Below, one piece after another: positions 48,990-57,666 of a stretch of 64,000 bases of DNA. The DNA comes from Corynebacterium ulcerans. GTDB lineage: Bacteria > Actinomycetota > Actinomycetes > Mycobacteriales > Mycobacteriaceae. The position numbers and the translations under genes are program-made. Under the pieces are notes generated by a model. The model had not been told where the DNA came from. It was given only the letters and a program-made list of their open reading frames with translations, and ran no database searches. The stretch covers positions 558,001-622,000 of the forward strand of contig NZ_LT906443.1 of the NCBI RefSeq assembly GCF_900187135.1, written 5' to 3'. Every line of letters begins with the position of its first letter. The first letter of the stretch is position 1.

Positions 48990-49377
48990 TGTTGCTCACA
49001 CTTCCGTGGGGAACGTCTTTTTTCCGTATGCGTTTAAAAATGCAATGTTTCCACAGTGATTCCATGCGAAAACTTCATCCAGCACACGTTTTTCACATTA
49101 TATGCGAGAAACGGAATTATGTTCCGGTTATCGCCTTAGAGCCATTCAAGCATGAGTAGGTAGCTTCTCATAGACTCTTCCCCCGAAAATGGAGCTAGTG
49201 TTACCCCTCCCCACGTCAACCCTAAGCCAGCTGTTCCACAGCAAAACCCCTCCTAGCTTTTACTTATGACCGACCCGAGGACTACTCTTTTCCAAGTATC
49301 TATAAGATGCTGTGTCCTCGCCGTGAGAATGACAACAGCACACTCGCACATCATAAGCAGTAGGAAGGAGCCCTTGA
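48990..49377. other. divergent control region of hisD and the YbjN-like gene
   Basis: 388 bases with no real gene. It holds the hisD -10 box (49097-49102) and a leader of about 100 bases with a 14-codon frame at 49078-49034. For the plus-strand gene, TATAAGAT at 49301-49308 is a possible -10. No tRNA-binding T-box consensus was seen in the leader. Confidence 0.5.
49097..49102 (-). promoter_or_regulatory. -10 box of the his cluster
   Basis: Minus strand reads TATAAT, a consensus -10, about 110 bases before the hisD ATG. A weak -35 lies near CGGAAC. Transcription would start near 49090 and leave a leader of about 100 bases. Confidence 0.55.
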
Positions 49378-50382
49378 GTGAACAATCACAGCACCTCAGA
49401 GGGCTCGCATTCTCCCGAGCGGCCAGATTTTAACAAAGACCGCATTAAACCGGTCACGATGCCCCGCGTATCCCATGTACTCAATAAACTTGGTTACACG
49501 CTCCATTCCATCCCCGCTATCAACGGCGACATTCTCGAAATTCCGTGGCCTGAACACAGTGATTTTGTGAGCTTACGGGGAGGTTCTGACCCCGTCATCA
49601 TCGTCGATGCAAAGGCTTCTGGTGCACTCCCCTTGCACTATTTTAATGAGGTAGCTGCTGCCGTAACGTTATGGAACAACGAAAGAGTCAGTCCCATTGC
49701 ACGCATTAGCTATTCTCCTGATTCGCATCTGCAGTTGGCATTTCGCTCAGCCAATTCAGCTGCTATCGGAGCCACAGATCTACAACTCGCAGAGTTTTTA
49801 GAGCTTGCCTGCGACGCGACTCTCTTGGCCGTCAATTGGTTCTTGGAAAAATTCCCGGAATTATCATCATCAGCCGAGCCTCCTCAATCCCCATTCGAGG
49901 ACATCGAGGTGAGCTCAGACACTGCCTCACTTTTTGATACTCCTTCCACGGTGACTATGGAAAGAATCACCCCGATCATGTCCGAGGTATCGAGTACATG
50001 GAATGAGCGCGCGCTTTTGCCTACAGGCGAATGGCACGCCGATATTGAGTTCGGTTGTTCTCTAGAATCCGGTCCCACAATTCTTTGCTGGGGAGTATGG
50101 GACTCAGGGCTCAGCTCCGAACGCGAATTCAGCCGCGTATTCATGCTGTGCAACAGATGGAACGAGGAAAACACAGAGTCTAAAGCGTTTGTCTCCACCA
50201 CCGCCCATGATTCATTAAGTATCCGGGTGGAAGCGACTGTTGATGTTGGCGGAGGTCTCAACGATACGCAGCTCGCAGTTCATCTTGAACAGGCTTTCTC
50301 TGCTATTTTCATGTGTGTCCGAACACTAAAAAGCCCCGGATTTGGGCTTTACGACGTCCCTCCCGGGCCAGAGCACCTTTAA
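49378..50382 (+). CDS. YbjN-domain protein (two divergent copies)
   Basis: Probable YbjN-family protein, a fold like type-III secretion chaperones whose role in actinobacteria is unknown. The 334-residue product has two related halves: one about residues 28-165 (VTMPRVSHVLNKLGYTLHSI through LACDATLLAVNWFLEKFPE), the other about 190-325 (MERITPIMSEVSSTWNE through EQAFSAIFMCVRTLKSP). They are joined by an acidic Ser/Thr linker. The GTG start has AAGGAG seven bases upstream. The end is 15 bases from the convergent membrane gene. The family call is by pattern and is moderate. Confidence 0.7.
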   Translation: MNNHSTSEGSHSPERPDFNKDRIKPVTMPRVSHVLNKLGYTLHSIPAINGDILEIPWPEHSDFVSLRGGSDPVIIVDAKASGALPLHYFNEVAAAVTLWNNERVSPIARISYSPDSHLQLAFRSANSAAIGATDLQLAEFLELACDATLLAVNWFLEKFPELSSSAEPPQSPFEDIEVSSDTASLFDTPSTVTMERITPIMSEVSSTWNERALLPTGEWHADIEFGCSLESGPTILCWGVWDSGLSSEREFSRVFMLCNRWNEENTESKAFVSTTAHDSLSIRVEATVDVGGGLNDTQLAVHLEQAFSAIFMCVRTLKSPGFGLYDVPPGPEHL

Positions 50383-50397
50383 GCTGCAAAGTTTTAC

Positions 50398-51078
50398 TTA
50401 CGCTTTTATTTCCGCTGCGTCTTCGAGTCTCTCTTGCTCATTGTCGGTCTCATCAATGTTGATGTACAAACGACACCAATACACGGCCATTCCCACGAAA
50501 ACCGGCGCTAGACGCGCCGCGATACCGGGAGATAACGGCGGAATAAAAGAGATGTTCTCTCCTATTGTGAGTTCTTTTGCTCGAGCTACATCCGAAATCG
50601 CCCCTGAGACAAAATCTCCCACAAACAAAAACACTCCCCCACCTATAAAAATCCACACGCCAAACCATAACAACAGTGCCACACCGCGCCCCTGTGGCAT
50701 GAGTTTGAGGAGAGACACTGCTAGTACGACAGCTACCACAGTGGTAATCCCTACGAACTGCGCAAAGGAAATAAACTCAATATTTTCCCCTGGCAGTAGC
50801 TGTAGACCTCCACCTTCCACCAAGGTGGCATCGTATCGAGGCCGTATCACCGGCCACAGGGCACCCAAACCTGCATAAATACATACGATAGCTATCACTA
50901 CCGCCGAGAAATTGCCTGTGTTCTCCGAGACTTTCCATGTGAGCTTTGCCCGCTGAAGCGAAGTCCCTTGAGCCACCGTGCGCTCCTGATCAGTCTCTGA
51001 CCTAGTGACAGTATCTTCTGCATCATACGAGAGCGCACCTGGTGTAGGAATAAAAGATCCAGAATCTTGCTTAGGCAT
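50398..51078 (-). CDS. hypothetical membrane protein, 226 aa
   Basis: I do not recognise a family. After about 55 hydrophilic residues come four hydrophobic segments (VVIAIVCIYAGLGALWPV; FVGITTVVAVVLAVSLLKL; VALLLWFGVWIFIGGGVFLFV; GIAARLAPVFVGMAVYWCRLY), and then an acidic tail ending in ERLEDAAEIKA. It is convergent with the YbjN-like gene. The lipoprotein gene lies downstream on the same strand, 208 bases away, with a palindrome between. Confidence 0.75.
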   Translation of the reverse strand: MPKQDSGSFIPTPGALSYDAEDTVTRSETDQERTVAQGTSLQRAKLTWKVSENTGNFSAVVIAIVCIYAGLGALWPVIRPRYDATLVEGGGLQLLPGENIEFISFAQFVGITTVVAVVLAVSLLKLMPQGRGVALLLWFGVWIFIGGGVFLFVGDFVSGAISDVARAKELTIGENISFIPPLSPGIAARLAPVFVGMAVYWCRLYINIDETDNEQERLEDAAEIKA

Positions 51079-51148
51079 AGCAAAAGGCTACCGCCCAAAC
51101 GTGCAGTAGCCCAATATTTCATTCCAACAGCGCCAACTTTGTTGTTCA

Positions 51149-51169
51149 GAGCCAGTCAGTGACTGGCTC
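51149..51169. repeat. 21-base palindrome between membrane and lipoprotein genes
   Basis: GAGCCAGTCA-G-TGACTGGCTC, perfect apart from the centre base. It is 20 bases past the lipoprotein stop, so it may be a terminator, but the minus-strand tail is not T-rich. Confidence 0.6.
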
Positions 51170-51189
51170 ATCCTTGGAGCTGTTCGTTC

Positions 51190-51849
51190 TTAGCGGCAGA
51201 ACTTCCACTCGCCATTCTCTCGCTCAAAGCGCTGGGTAGCCGTATTTGTGTCACCGTTTGCCGTAGCCGTCACGCTAGCAGAAGCAATGTTGCCATTCAC
51301 CTGAACGGAATCGACATTGTCAATGGATGGCTTTGCCTTGCGGTATTCCTCAAAATCGTCAAGCGGAACATCCGGGAACTGTGAAAGATCAAAAGCAGCC
51401 GGGCCGCCTTGTTCGTTGATCACACGCTGGCATGTGTGTGCGGGCACATAGCCGATGTAATCACGGATGGTCTTCGCCCCGTTGATTCCACGCACCAAGT
51501 TCTCAATAGCCTGGCGATCCCCATCAGTTGCAGGCGCACCGCCGTCAATTGGAGGGACATCGTTGTACGTTAGCTCAGGCATTGCTTCATTGAGCGCGGC
51601 AGGAGGTGTGTTATTGCCCTGAGGAGCAGGGGTAGGAGATTCTGGCGCAGGTTCTTCCGTAGAAGGCGCTGCAGCCGCTTCAGAAGTCTCGGAAGCTGTG
51701 GTAGCACGTGAGCTAGAAGTCGTAGCCGAGGTGGTTTTATTCTCCTTAGAGTCTCCCTCGTCACCGCACGCCGTCAAAACGAGCGCGCTCGATGCCGCCA
51801 CGGCGATCGCAATCTTTTTAGCGCGGTTGACGTGAATTCGGTTAAGCAC
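51190..51849 (-). CDS. secreted lipoprotein, unknown function
   Basis: The N-terminus is a lipoprotein signal: basic NRAKKIAIA, a hydrophobic core, and the lipobox LTAC with the lipidated cysteine near residue 28. A long Ser/Thr/Pro/Glu linker follows to about residue 90. The C-terminal domain (about 95-219, FERENGEWKFCR at the end) resembles small extracellular domains of actinobacterial lipoproteins. It has two cysteines (HTCQ and FCR) that could form a disulfide. It would be modified by Lgt. GTG start 51849 with GGAGA upstream. Nothing suggests a partner. Confidence 0.85.
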   Translation of the reverse strand: MLNRIHVNRAKKIAIAVAASSALVLTACGDEGDSKENKTTSATTSSSRATTASETSEAAAAPSTEEPAPESPTPAPQGNNTPPAALNEAMPELTYNDVPPIDGGAPATDGDRQAIENLVRGINGAKTIRDYIGYVPAHTCQRVINEQGGPAAFDLSQFPDVPLDDFEEYRKAKPSIDNVDSVQVNGNIASASVTATANGDTNTATQRFERENGEWKFCR

Positions 51850-52235
51850 AGTTGTAGATCTCCTATAAAGCGATAAACGCCACCGCTTGATTACTCAGCG
51901 GCGCTCTTTGAAAGCAATCACAGACGGGATATCTGCGACAGGTCCAGAACATAAAGAACTTAGTACGACCTTAGCAAGGTTAGCAACCAGTTTTATAGGA
52001 ACATCCGTAACCCACTAGTTACACCTATCCCAGTATCAGCAGGCGCTGTGCTTGCCAGGTTCAATACCGACGACGTTACCCAAAAATCATCATTGCTTTT
52101 AAAATTCCTGGCACTGTCGGACAAGAACTTTTCTTTATTTTCTTTAAGGGTAATCGACCAAAATTATAAATGCGTTACCCATGATTGTATCGCGTCAGGT
52201 ACCTATTAGCCCTCTTCGACCGCTACTGTAGTGGT
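51850..52235. promoter_or_regulatory. lipoprotein / tetR divergent region with repeated CGTTACCCA elements
   Basis: Gene-free. CGTTACCCA occurs at 52074-52082 and again at 52173-52181; an inverted GGGTAA lies at 52148-52153. The last two flank a TATAAA -10-like sequence (52165-52170) just before the tetR start, with GTAACCC near 52008 as a further copy. These look like operators, possibly for the TetR protein itself; that is inference. Confidence 0.5.
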
Positions 52236-52853
52236 GTGCAATTGAGTAAAGACCTCATCATCACCGCAAGCCTTGAGATACTTGATACCTACGGTCTTGC
52301 GGACATGACGATGCGTCGATTAGCTAAAAAACTCGGGGTAGCCCCTGGTGCTCTCTACTGGCATTTTAAGAACAAACAAGCGCTTATCGACGCCACCGCA
52401 CGACGCTTGCTCACCCCGCTCTTCCTTTCTGACAGGGAGTCAACGCCTACCGACGTTGCTCACAAGGTACGTGAAGTTATGCTTGAGCATCGCGACGGTG
52501 CAGAACTTCTCAGTGCCGCCCTTACTGACAGCGTTCTACGCAATGAGGTGGAGCAACGCATCAGGCAATCGTTTGGCGAACATAAGCACTCCGAACTCGG
52601 CGCTACAACATTACTGCACTTTATTTTAGGCTCCACAGTTATTGAGCAATCGGCTTTACAAAGAGCAGCTCTACGCTGTGACTCCAACAATTCTCCGAAC
52701 AATTCCCTACATGACCAGGAAAAACTGCACAATTTAGATAATCACACACCTGAGGGTCGGTGCGATCTAGAACAACAACCGCAGTCCTATGCCATACAAT
52801 TCACTGAAGGATTACGGCTCATTATGGCGGGTTTGGAGCAATGTACCAGCTAA
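52236..52853 (+). CDS. TetR family transcription regulator
   Basis: Helix-turn-helix repressor-type protein. The N-terminal DNA-binding domain is close to TetR itself: DLIITASLEILDTYGLADMTMRRLAKKLG, then VAPGALYWHFKNKQALIDATA, at residues about 5-55. The C-terminal ligand domain resembles TetR C (SAALTDSVLRNEVEQRIRQ). GTG 52236 is chosen because it places the helix near residue 5; the frame is open to 52185. Only 10 bases separate its stop from glgX, so the two are co-transcribed. It may control glycogen breakdown or itself. Confidence 0.85.
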   Translation: MQLSKDLIITASLEILDTYGLADMTMRRLAKKLGVAPGALYWHFKNKQALIDATARRLLTPLFLSDRESTPTDVAHKVREVMLEHRDGAELLSAALTDSVLRNEVEQRIRQSFGEHKHSELGATTLLHFILGSTVIEQSALQRAALRCDSNNSPNNSLHDQEKLHNLDNHTPEGRCDLEQQPQSYAIQFTEGLRLIMAGLEQCTS

Positions 52854-52863
52854 AGTCAGTGGC

Positions 52864-55077
52864 ATGACTGACTCTCTTCCTTCGACCCACCGGGAAATCT
52901 GGCCGGGCCAGAGCTACCCTCTCGGCTCGAAATACGATGGCGCAGGCACAAACTTTGCTATCTTTTCGGATGTTGCTGAAAAGATAGAGCTTTGTCTTAT
53001 CGACGCAGACGGACATGAAGAACGTGTCACTCTCGATGAAGTCGACGCTCACATCTGGCACTGCTATCTCCCCGGAGTCAAACCTGGTCAGCGTTATGGA
53101 TTCCGCGTTCATGGTCCCTATGATCCCCCCAATGGCAAGCGATGCGACCCCAGCAAACTGCTCGTTGATCCTTATGCTTGCGCTTTTGTTGGTGAATTTG
53201 ATGGACATCCATCGTTGTTCAGTTATGACGTAACTCATCCCGATGATCCACTCGGACGAAACACCGAGGACAGCCTCGAACACACGATGAAGTCCGTGGT
53301 AGTCAACCCATTCTTTGACTGGGGCGCAGACCGAGCACCTCGAACGCCTTATAACGAGACCGTAATTTATGAGGCCCATGTCAAAGGCATGACAATGCAA
53401 CATCCAGACGTGCCGGAGGCACTTCGCGGAACCTACGCAGGACTCGCGCATCCTGCGATTATTAGTTATCTCAAAGACCTGGGTATCACCGCCATCGAGC
53501 TCATGCCTGTGCACCAGTTCTTGCAAGACGATCGTCTCCGCGACCTTGGCTTACGCAACTATTGGGGCTACAACACGTTCGGCTTCTTTGCTCCCCAACA
53601 GGACTATGCCGCAGCGGAGGAACCAGGCGGTGCAGTGTCCGAGTTCAAAGGTATGGTGCGCGCCTTCCATGAGGCAGGGATTGAAGTCATTTTGGATGTG
53701 GTTTATAACCACACCGCTGAAGGCAATCACATGGGACCGACCATTGCGTTCCGTGGTATCGACAATGAGGCTTACTACAGACTCGTTGACGGCGATAAAG
53801 CGCACTATATGGACTACACGGGGACCGGAAACTCCCTGAACGTACGCGACCCTCACCCGCTGCAGATGATTATGGATTCGCTGCGTTATTGGGTCACAGA
53901 GATGCATGTTGATGGTTTCCGATTCGATCTTGCCTCCACGCTTGCCCGTGAGCTTCACGACGTCGACCGCCTTGCTACCTTCTTCGATCTTGTGCAGCAG
54001 GATCCTGTGGTATCTCAAGTCAAACTTATCGCTGAACCATGGGATGTCGGCGAAGGCGGCTACCAAGTGGGCAATTTCCCACCGTTGTGGACTGAATGGA
54101 ACGGAAAGTATCGCGATACTGTCCGAGATTTCTGGCGAGGTGAACCTTCCACGCTCGGCGAGTTCGCGTCACGTTTGACCGGTTCTTCCGATCTTTATGC
54201 CAACAATGGGCGTCGTCCTACTGCATCAATCAACTTTGTCACTGCTCATGATGGATTCACACTCAATGACCTCGTGAGCTACAACGAAAAGCATAATGAC
54301 GCTAACGGCGAAGACGGACGGGATGGAGAGAGTCATAACCGTTCATGGAACTGCGGAGTTGAAGGAGACACAGACGATCCTGAGGTTCTCAATCTGCGAG
54401 CTCGCCAACGCCGTAATTTCCTCACCACTTTGTTGCTCAGCCAAGGCACTCCCATGATCGCGCACGGCGATGAGATGGGGCGCACGCAAAAGGGAAATAA
54501 CAATGTCTACTGCCAAGACAACGAATTGGCTTGGATGAACTGGGATTTGGCTACTGAGCATAAGGAACTTCTAGAGTTCACGCGGCGATTGATCCGTATT
54601 AGAAATAATCACCCGGTATTCCGCCGTCGTAGATTCCTCGCTGGTGGTCCTCTCGGTGCGGATGTTCATGATCGTGATATCGCATGGCTCGTTCCCACAG
54701 GCCAGCTCATGGGACAAGAAGACTGGGGATTCGCTTTTGGAAAATCCCTCATGGTCTATCTCAATGGCATGGCCATTAAAGAACCGGACGATCGTGGGCA
54801 AAAGATTGAAGATGACTCGTTTCTACTCATGTTTAACGCCCACCATGAGGATATAGAATTCACTATTCCTGCAGAACAGTTTGGGCACAGTTGGAAACTC
54901 ATCGTTGATACGACAGAAGACAGTGGTTATCCCTACGCAGAGAAAATTGCCTGCGTTGGAGAAACCGTCATTGTTCCGGCTCGTTCCACCATGCTCTTCC
55001 GGCAACTCGAAGTTCTGCCCCCGCATGATGGAGATAAAGTACTTGACCCACATGTCGATGACTATTCCCGAACATAA
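52864..55077 (+). CDS. glgX: glycogen debranching enzyme (isoamylase type)
   Basis: GH13 enzyme that cleaves alpha-1,6 branches left by glycogen phosphorylase. The 737-residue product has the N-terminal carbohydrate-binding fold (WPGQSYPLGSKYDGAGTNFAIFS), then the barrel motifs DVVYNHTAEGNHMG, DGFRFDLASTLAREL with the nucleophile, LIAEPWDVGEGGYQVGNFP with the acid, and VTAHDGFTLNDLVSYNEKHN. ATG 52864 is the family start; a longer reading into tetR is rejected. With GlgP (32670) it forms the glycogen catabolic pair. A hairpin follows. Confidence 0.95.
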   Translation: MTDSLPSTHREIWPGQSYPLGSKYDGAGTNFAIFSDVAEKIELCLIDADGHEERVTLDEVDAHIWHCYLPGVKPGQRYGFRVHGPYDPPNGKRCDPSKLLVDPYACAFVGEFDGHPSLFSYDVTHPDDPLGRNTEDSLEHTMKSVVVNPFFDWGADRAPRTPYNETVIYEAHVKGMTMQHPDVPEALRGTYAGLAHPAIISYLKDLGITAIELMPVHQFLQDDRLRDLGLRNYWGYNTFGFFAPQQDYAAAEEPGGAVSEFKGMVRAFHEAGIEVILDVVYNHTAEGNHMGPTIAFRGIDNEAYYRLVDGDKAHYMDYTGTGNSLNVRDPHPLQMIMDSLRYWVTEMHVDGFRFDLASTLARELHDVDRLATFFDLVQQDPVVSQVKLIAEPWDVGEGGYQVGNFPPLWTEWNGKYRDTVRDFWRGEPSTLGEFASRLTGSSDLYANNGRRPTASINFVTAHDGFTLNDLVSYNEKHNDANGEDGRDGESHNRSWNCGVEGDTDDPEVLNLRARQRRNFLTTLLLSQGTPMIAHGDEMGRTQKGNNNVYCQDNELAWMNWDLATEHKELLEFTRRLIRIRNNHPVFRRRRFLAGGPLGADVHDRDIAWLVPTGQLMGQEDWGFAFGKSLMVYLNGMAIKEPDDRGQKIEDDSFLLMFNAHHEDIEFTIPAEQFGHSWKLIVDTTEDSGYPYAEKIACVGETVIVPARSTMLFRQLEVLPPHDGDKVLDPHVDDYSRT

Positions 55078-55115
55078 AAATCACTCTTAAAAGCTCAATT
55101 CTTTCTAGCTTTTCT

Positions 55116-55167
55116 AGGACTGTGTCTCTCTTCTTTATATTTACGAAAGTAGGTGAGGCACAGTCCT
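55116..55167 (+). terminator. terminator after glgX
   Basis: Perfect 9-bp arms AGGACTGTG / CACAGTCCT across a long inner segment that pairs further (CTC/GAG). TTAGTGTTT follows. It begins 39 bases past the stop. Confidence 0.7.
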
Positions 55168-55381
55168 TAGTGTTTACGTATCTTGCCTTTTTACAAGCAT
55201 GTTGGCCCAAAGTTTCTCTCACCCGCTAAGCTTCCAGGGAAAGCCCTCACGTACACATAGGTGAGGTTGCTGGCATAGTCGCCGGAGGTTATCTTCATGC
55301 AAGAACATCGGCCAGTAGGTTTGCACAAGCAAACGCATAACTGAGGTTTGAAAGCACTCGTATTAAAGGAGTTTTATCACC

Positions 55382-56740
55382 ATGGCAGATGCGATTCACG
55401 CGCACGGTGCTACTGTCCTCGTCGATATCGACCAGGTCGCCATCAAACCATCGTTGTTGCAGACCGCATTAGCCGCAGAGCCTAAAGTTATCCCCTTAAC
55501 TAACATCGATTCCGTATCGTCCATAAAGCTTTCCGACGGATACGACTGCGGGATAGTGAGCATTAGCTCTGATTCCCATTCGCTACGAGTAGAGTTCAGT
55601 CCTAACCAAGCCGACGAACAACAAGCCCTCATAACTGCCGTCACCGCCGCGCTCAATGGTCAAGCCCCGGCACACCGAGCAGTCCCAGGTCTAGATTTCG
55701 CTGCTGTCGATGTAGAAACAGCCAACGACGATTGGGGGTCGATCTGCCAGATTGGTGTGGTCAAGGTCAAAGATGGAGTCATCACGGATAAGCGTGAATG
55801 GCTCTGTCAACCGCCTGCGGCGATCAATCATTTTGCATCAGCGAATATCGCTATCCACGGTATCCGCCCAGATGATGTCGCAACAGCCCAGCCTTTTTCT
55901 GAGTGTTTTGCTGAAATGCTCAGCTTTACGGGAGATCTTCCTCTCGCAGCGCATAACGCACAGTTTGATATGACGGCGTTTTTCCGTGCTGCCCAGGCGG
56001 ATAACGTGGCTCTGCCCACTGTTTCTTTTGGGTGCTCACTTGCGCTATCGCGTGCGGCTAATTTAGGTACGCCCAATCACAAGCTTCCTACCGTCGCCAA
56101 GCATCTCAATGTGGATTTAACCAATCATCATAATGCCACTGCAGACGCAGCTGCTTGCGCGGGAATTATCATAAATCTCGTGCAAAAAGCTGATGTTCAA
56201 GGGAGCTTTGCCGACGTGTGCGCGGCCCTTGGTTTCTCTCAAGGCCAGCTCTCTGCTCAACGCGTGTATCCGGTGCTTAAGAAAAAGCCTTCTTCTCTCG
56301 TAGAATCCGCAGCCGCAACCGCCGCAACTCCACCACCACTGGAGAAAGTACAAGCTCCTGCAAAAGCTACTGGTTCTCAGCCACGAAAGGCAGCTGCGCC
56401 ATGGGCAAAAGCTGCAACGCCTGAGGTGATACCCGAAGCCAATTCAGATGCAGATCCCCACGGCAGACTCTTCCAACAAAATGTCACGCTCACTGGCGAT
56501 TTCGAGCCTTTTGATAAAGGAAAACTCTGGGATGGCATCGCTGAACAAGGAGGAACAATCGGCAAAAACGTGACCAAGAAAACGACCATTCTTGTCTGTG
56601 GCCCTTGGGCTTCTAAAACATCCAAGCAAAAACGCGCTGAAGAGCTCATAGCCAAAGGACAAAATATTCAAATCTGGACGGCTGAGGATCTCTTTGCTCA
56701 GCTCGGATTAGACGTCGCAGACGAACAACCCCCGTTCTAG
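55382..56740 (+). CDS. DEDDh exonuclease with C-terminal BRCT domain
   Basis: DnaQ-like 3'-5' exonuclease fused to a BRCT module. Residues about 100-265 are the exonuclease: DFAAVDVETANDDWGSICQIG (first acid pair), PLAAHNAQFDMTAFF, and NHHNATADAAACAGI (His-Asp end). A Pro/Ala-rich linker follows, then the BRCT-like domain from about 365 (NVTLTGDFEPFDKGKLWDGIAEQGGTIGKNVTKKTTILV). The first 95 residues are a separate PH-like/unknown domain. Such proteins act in DNA repair or replication proofreading. AAAGGAG lies 10 bases before the ATG. Confidence 0.9.
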   Translation: MADAIHAHGATVLVDIDQVAIKPSLLQTALAAEPKVIPLTNIDSVSSIKLSDGYDCGIVSISSDSHSLRVEFSPNQADEQQALITAVTAALNGQAPAHRAVPGLDFAAVDVETANDDWGSICQIGVVKVKDGVITDKREWLCQPPAAINHFASANIAIHGIRPDDVATAQPFSECFAEMLSFTGDLPLAAHNAQFDMTAFFRAAQADNVALPTVSFGCSLALSRAANLGTPNHKLPTVAKHLNVDLTNHHNATADAAACAGIIINLVQKADVQGSFADVCAALGFSQGQLSAQRVYPVLKKKPSSLVESAAATAATPPPLEKVQAPAKATGSQPRKAAAPWAKAATPEVIPEANSDADPHGRLFQQNVTLTGDFEPFDKGKLWDGIAEQGGTIGKNVTKKTTILVCGPWASKTSKQKRAEELIAKGQNIQIWTAEDLFAQLGLDVADEQPPF

Positions 56741-56887
56741 ACGTTGTCTTGTTTACCCCCTTCCATCTAGGGGTACGCCATAAGGTATAGGGAACCACTC
56801 CCCCTGCGTATTACGTCGAATCACACAAAGCGCTTAAAAATATCGGGCTTATGTCTACGGTATACATTCTGTGTGTCAGGGGGTCTT

Positions 56888-57523
56888 ATGACAACGAGTA
56901 TGGTTTCGAAACCGCAAAAACTGCATCTTCCATCTAGCTTCTCGAATGTTCCGGTTCGCACTGTCTCGCTGCACTTAACTCGGAGTCCTAACAATTCAGA
57001 GACCTTGTCGTATGAGATGTTTAGCCCATATTTCGATCGGGCTCCTGCCGTTATCGCGTTATCCTCCGGGTTATCTGCGAGTTTAAGATGCAACGGTCAG
57101 CTGCTGCGACAGGGATCATTGCACTCGTTGGGAAAAACAACCCGACAACTATGGAATGATGCTGCTACCAATCTCATGGAAACAGCCCGCACACCACGCG
57201 GCATAGCGATTCACACGCGAGAGCTATCTCGACTCGTGCAGCAACCGACCGTGGGACTTCACATAGCTGCTGGTAAAGGGCCAGCTTCTAGTTGGCTGGC
57301 GCACCCTCGCACTTTTACTCTGATTCATCAATACATCAGCACGCAATTCAACGAAGAGCCCGTCTTCTTCTGCCCCACGTCCAAGATTCTGATTGCAGTA
57401 CCTTTCAGCCAAAAGTGCCCAAAGCTTGCAACATGGCTCACTACTTTTGAGCACCCTCTGGAACAAGGCGGGGTCTTATATTCTTCAGGCTTTCCTGCAC
57501 ACATCAACCACTTTACGGCTTAG
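56888..57523 (+). CDS. hypothetical protein, 211 aa
   Basis: I do not recognise this protein. No signal peptide or membrane segment is seen. The sequence is rather polar, with Ser/Thr/Leu-rich parts and a C-terminal EQGGVLYSSGFPAHINHF. ATG 56888 has AGGGGG just before it; a GTG at 56873 is in frame. It lies between the exonuclease gene and relS on the same strand, with 143 bases before relS, so it may be a separate unit. Confidence 0.65.
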   Translation: MTTSMVSKPQKLHLPSSFSNVPVRTVSLHLTRSPNNSETLSYEMFSPYFDRAPAVIALSSGLSASLRCNGQLLRQGSLHSLGKTTRQLWNDAATNLMETARTPRGIAIHTRELSRLVQQPTVGLHIAAGKGPASSWLAHPRTFTLIHQYISTQFNEEPVFFCPTSKILIAVPFSQKCPKLATWLTTFEHPLEQGGVLYSSGFPAHINHFTA

Positions 57524-57666
57524 CTGCGATTTCAAAACAGAATGTGATGTTATAAAACCAAGGGATCTAGCTACCTGCTAAGGTAAATCGCCGGCCACTA
57601 CACCGCCTGCATAATCTGCCACGCATTATCGCCTCACATGAGACCAGAGGAAGGAACTCGTAACGC

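Noticed and set aside
48990-49090. T-box or other known riboswitch in the his leader
   Set aside because: No conserved T-box motif (TGGNACCGCG-like), no clear anti-terminator or terminator pair was found by eye.
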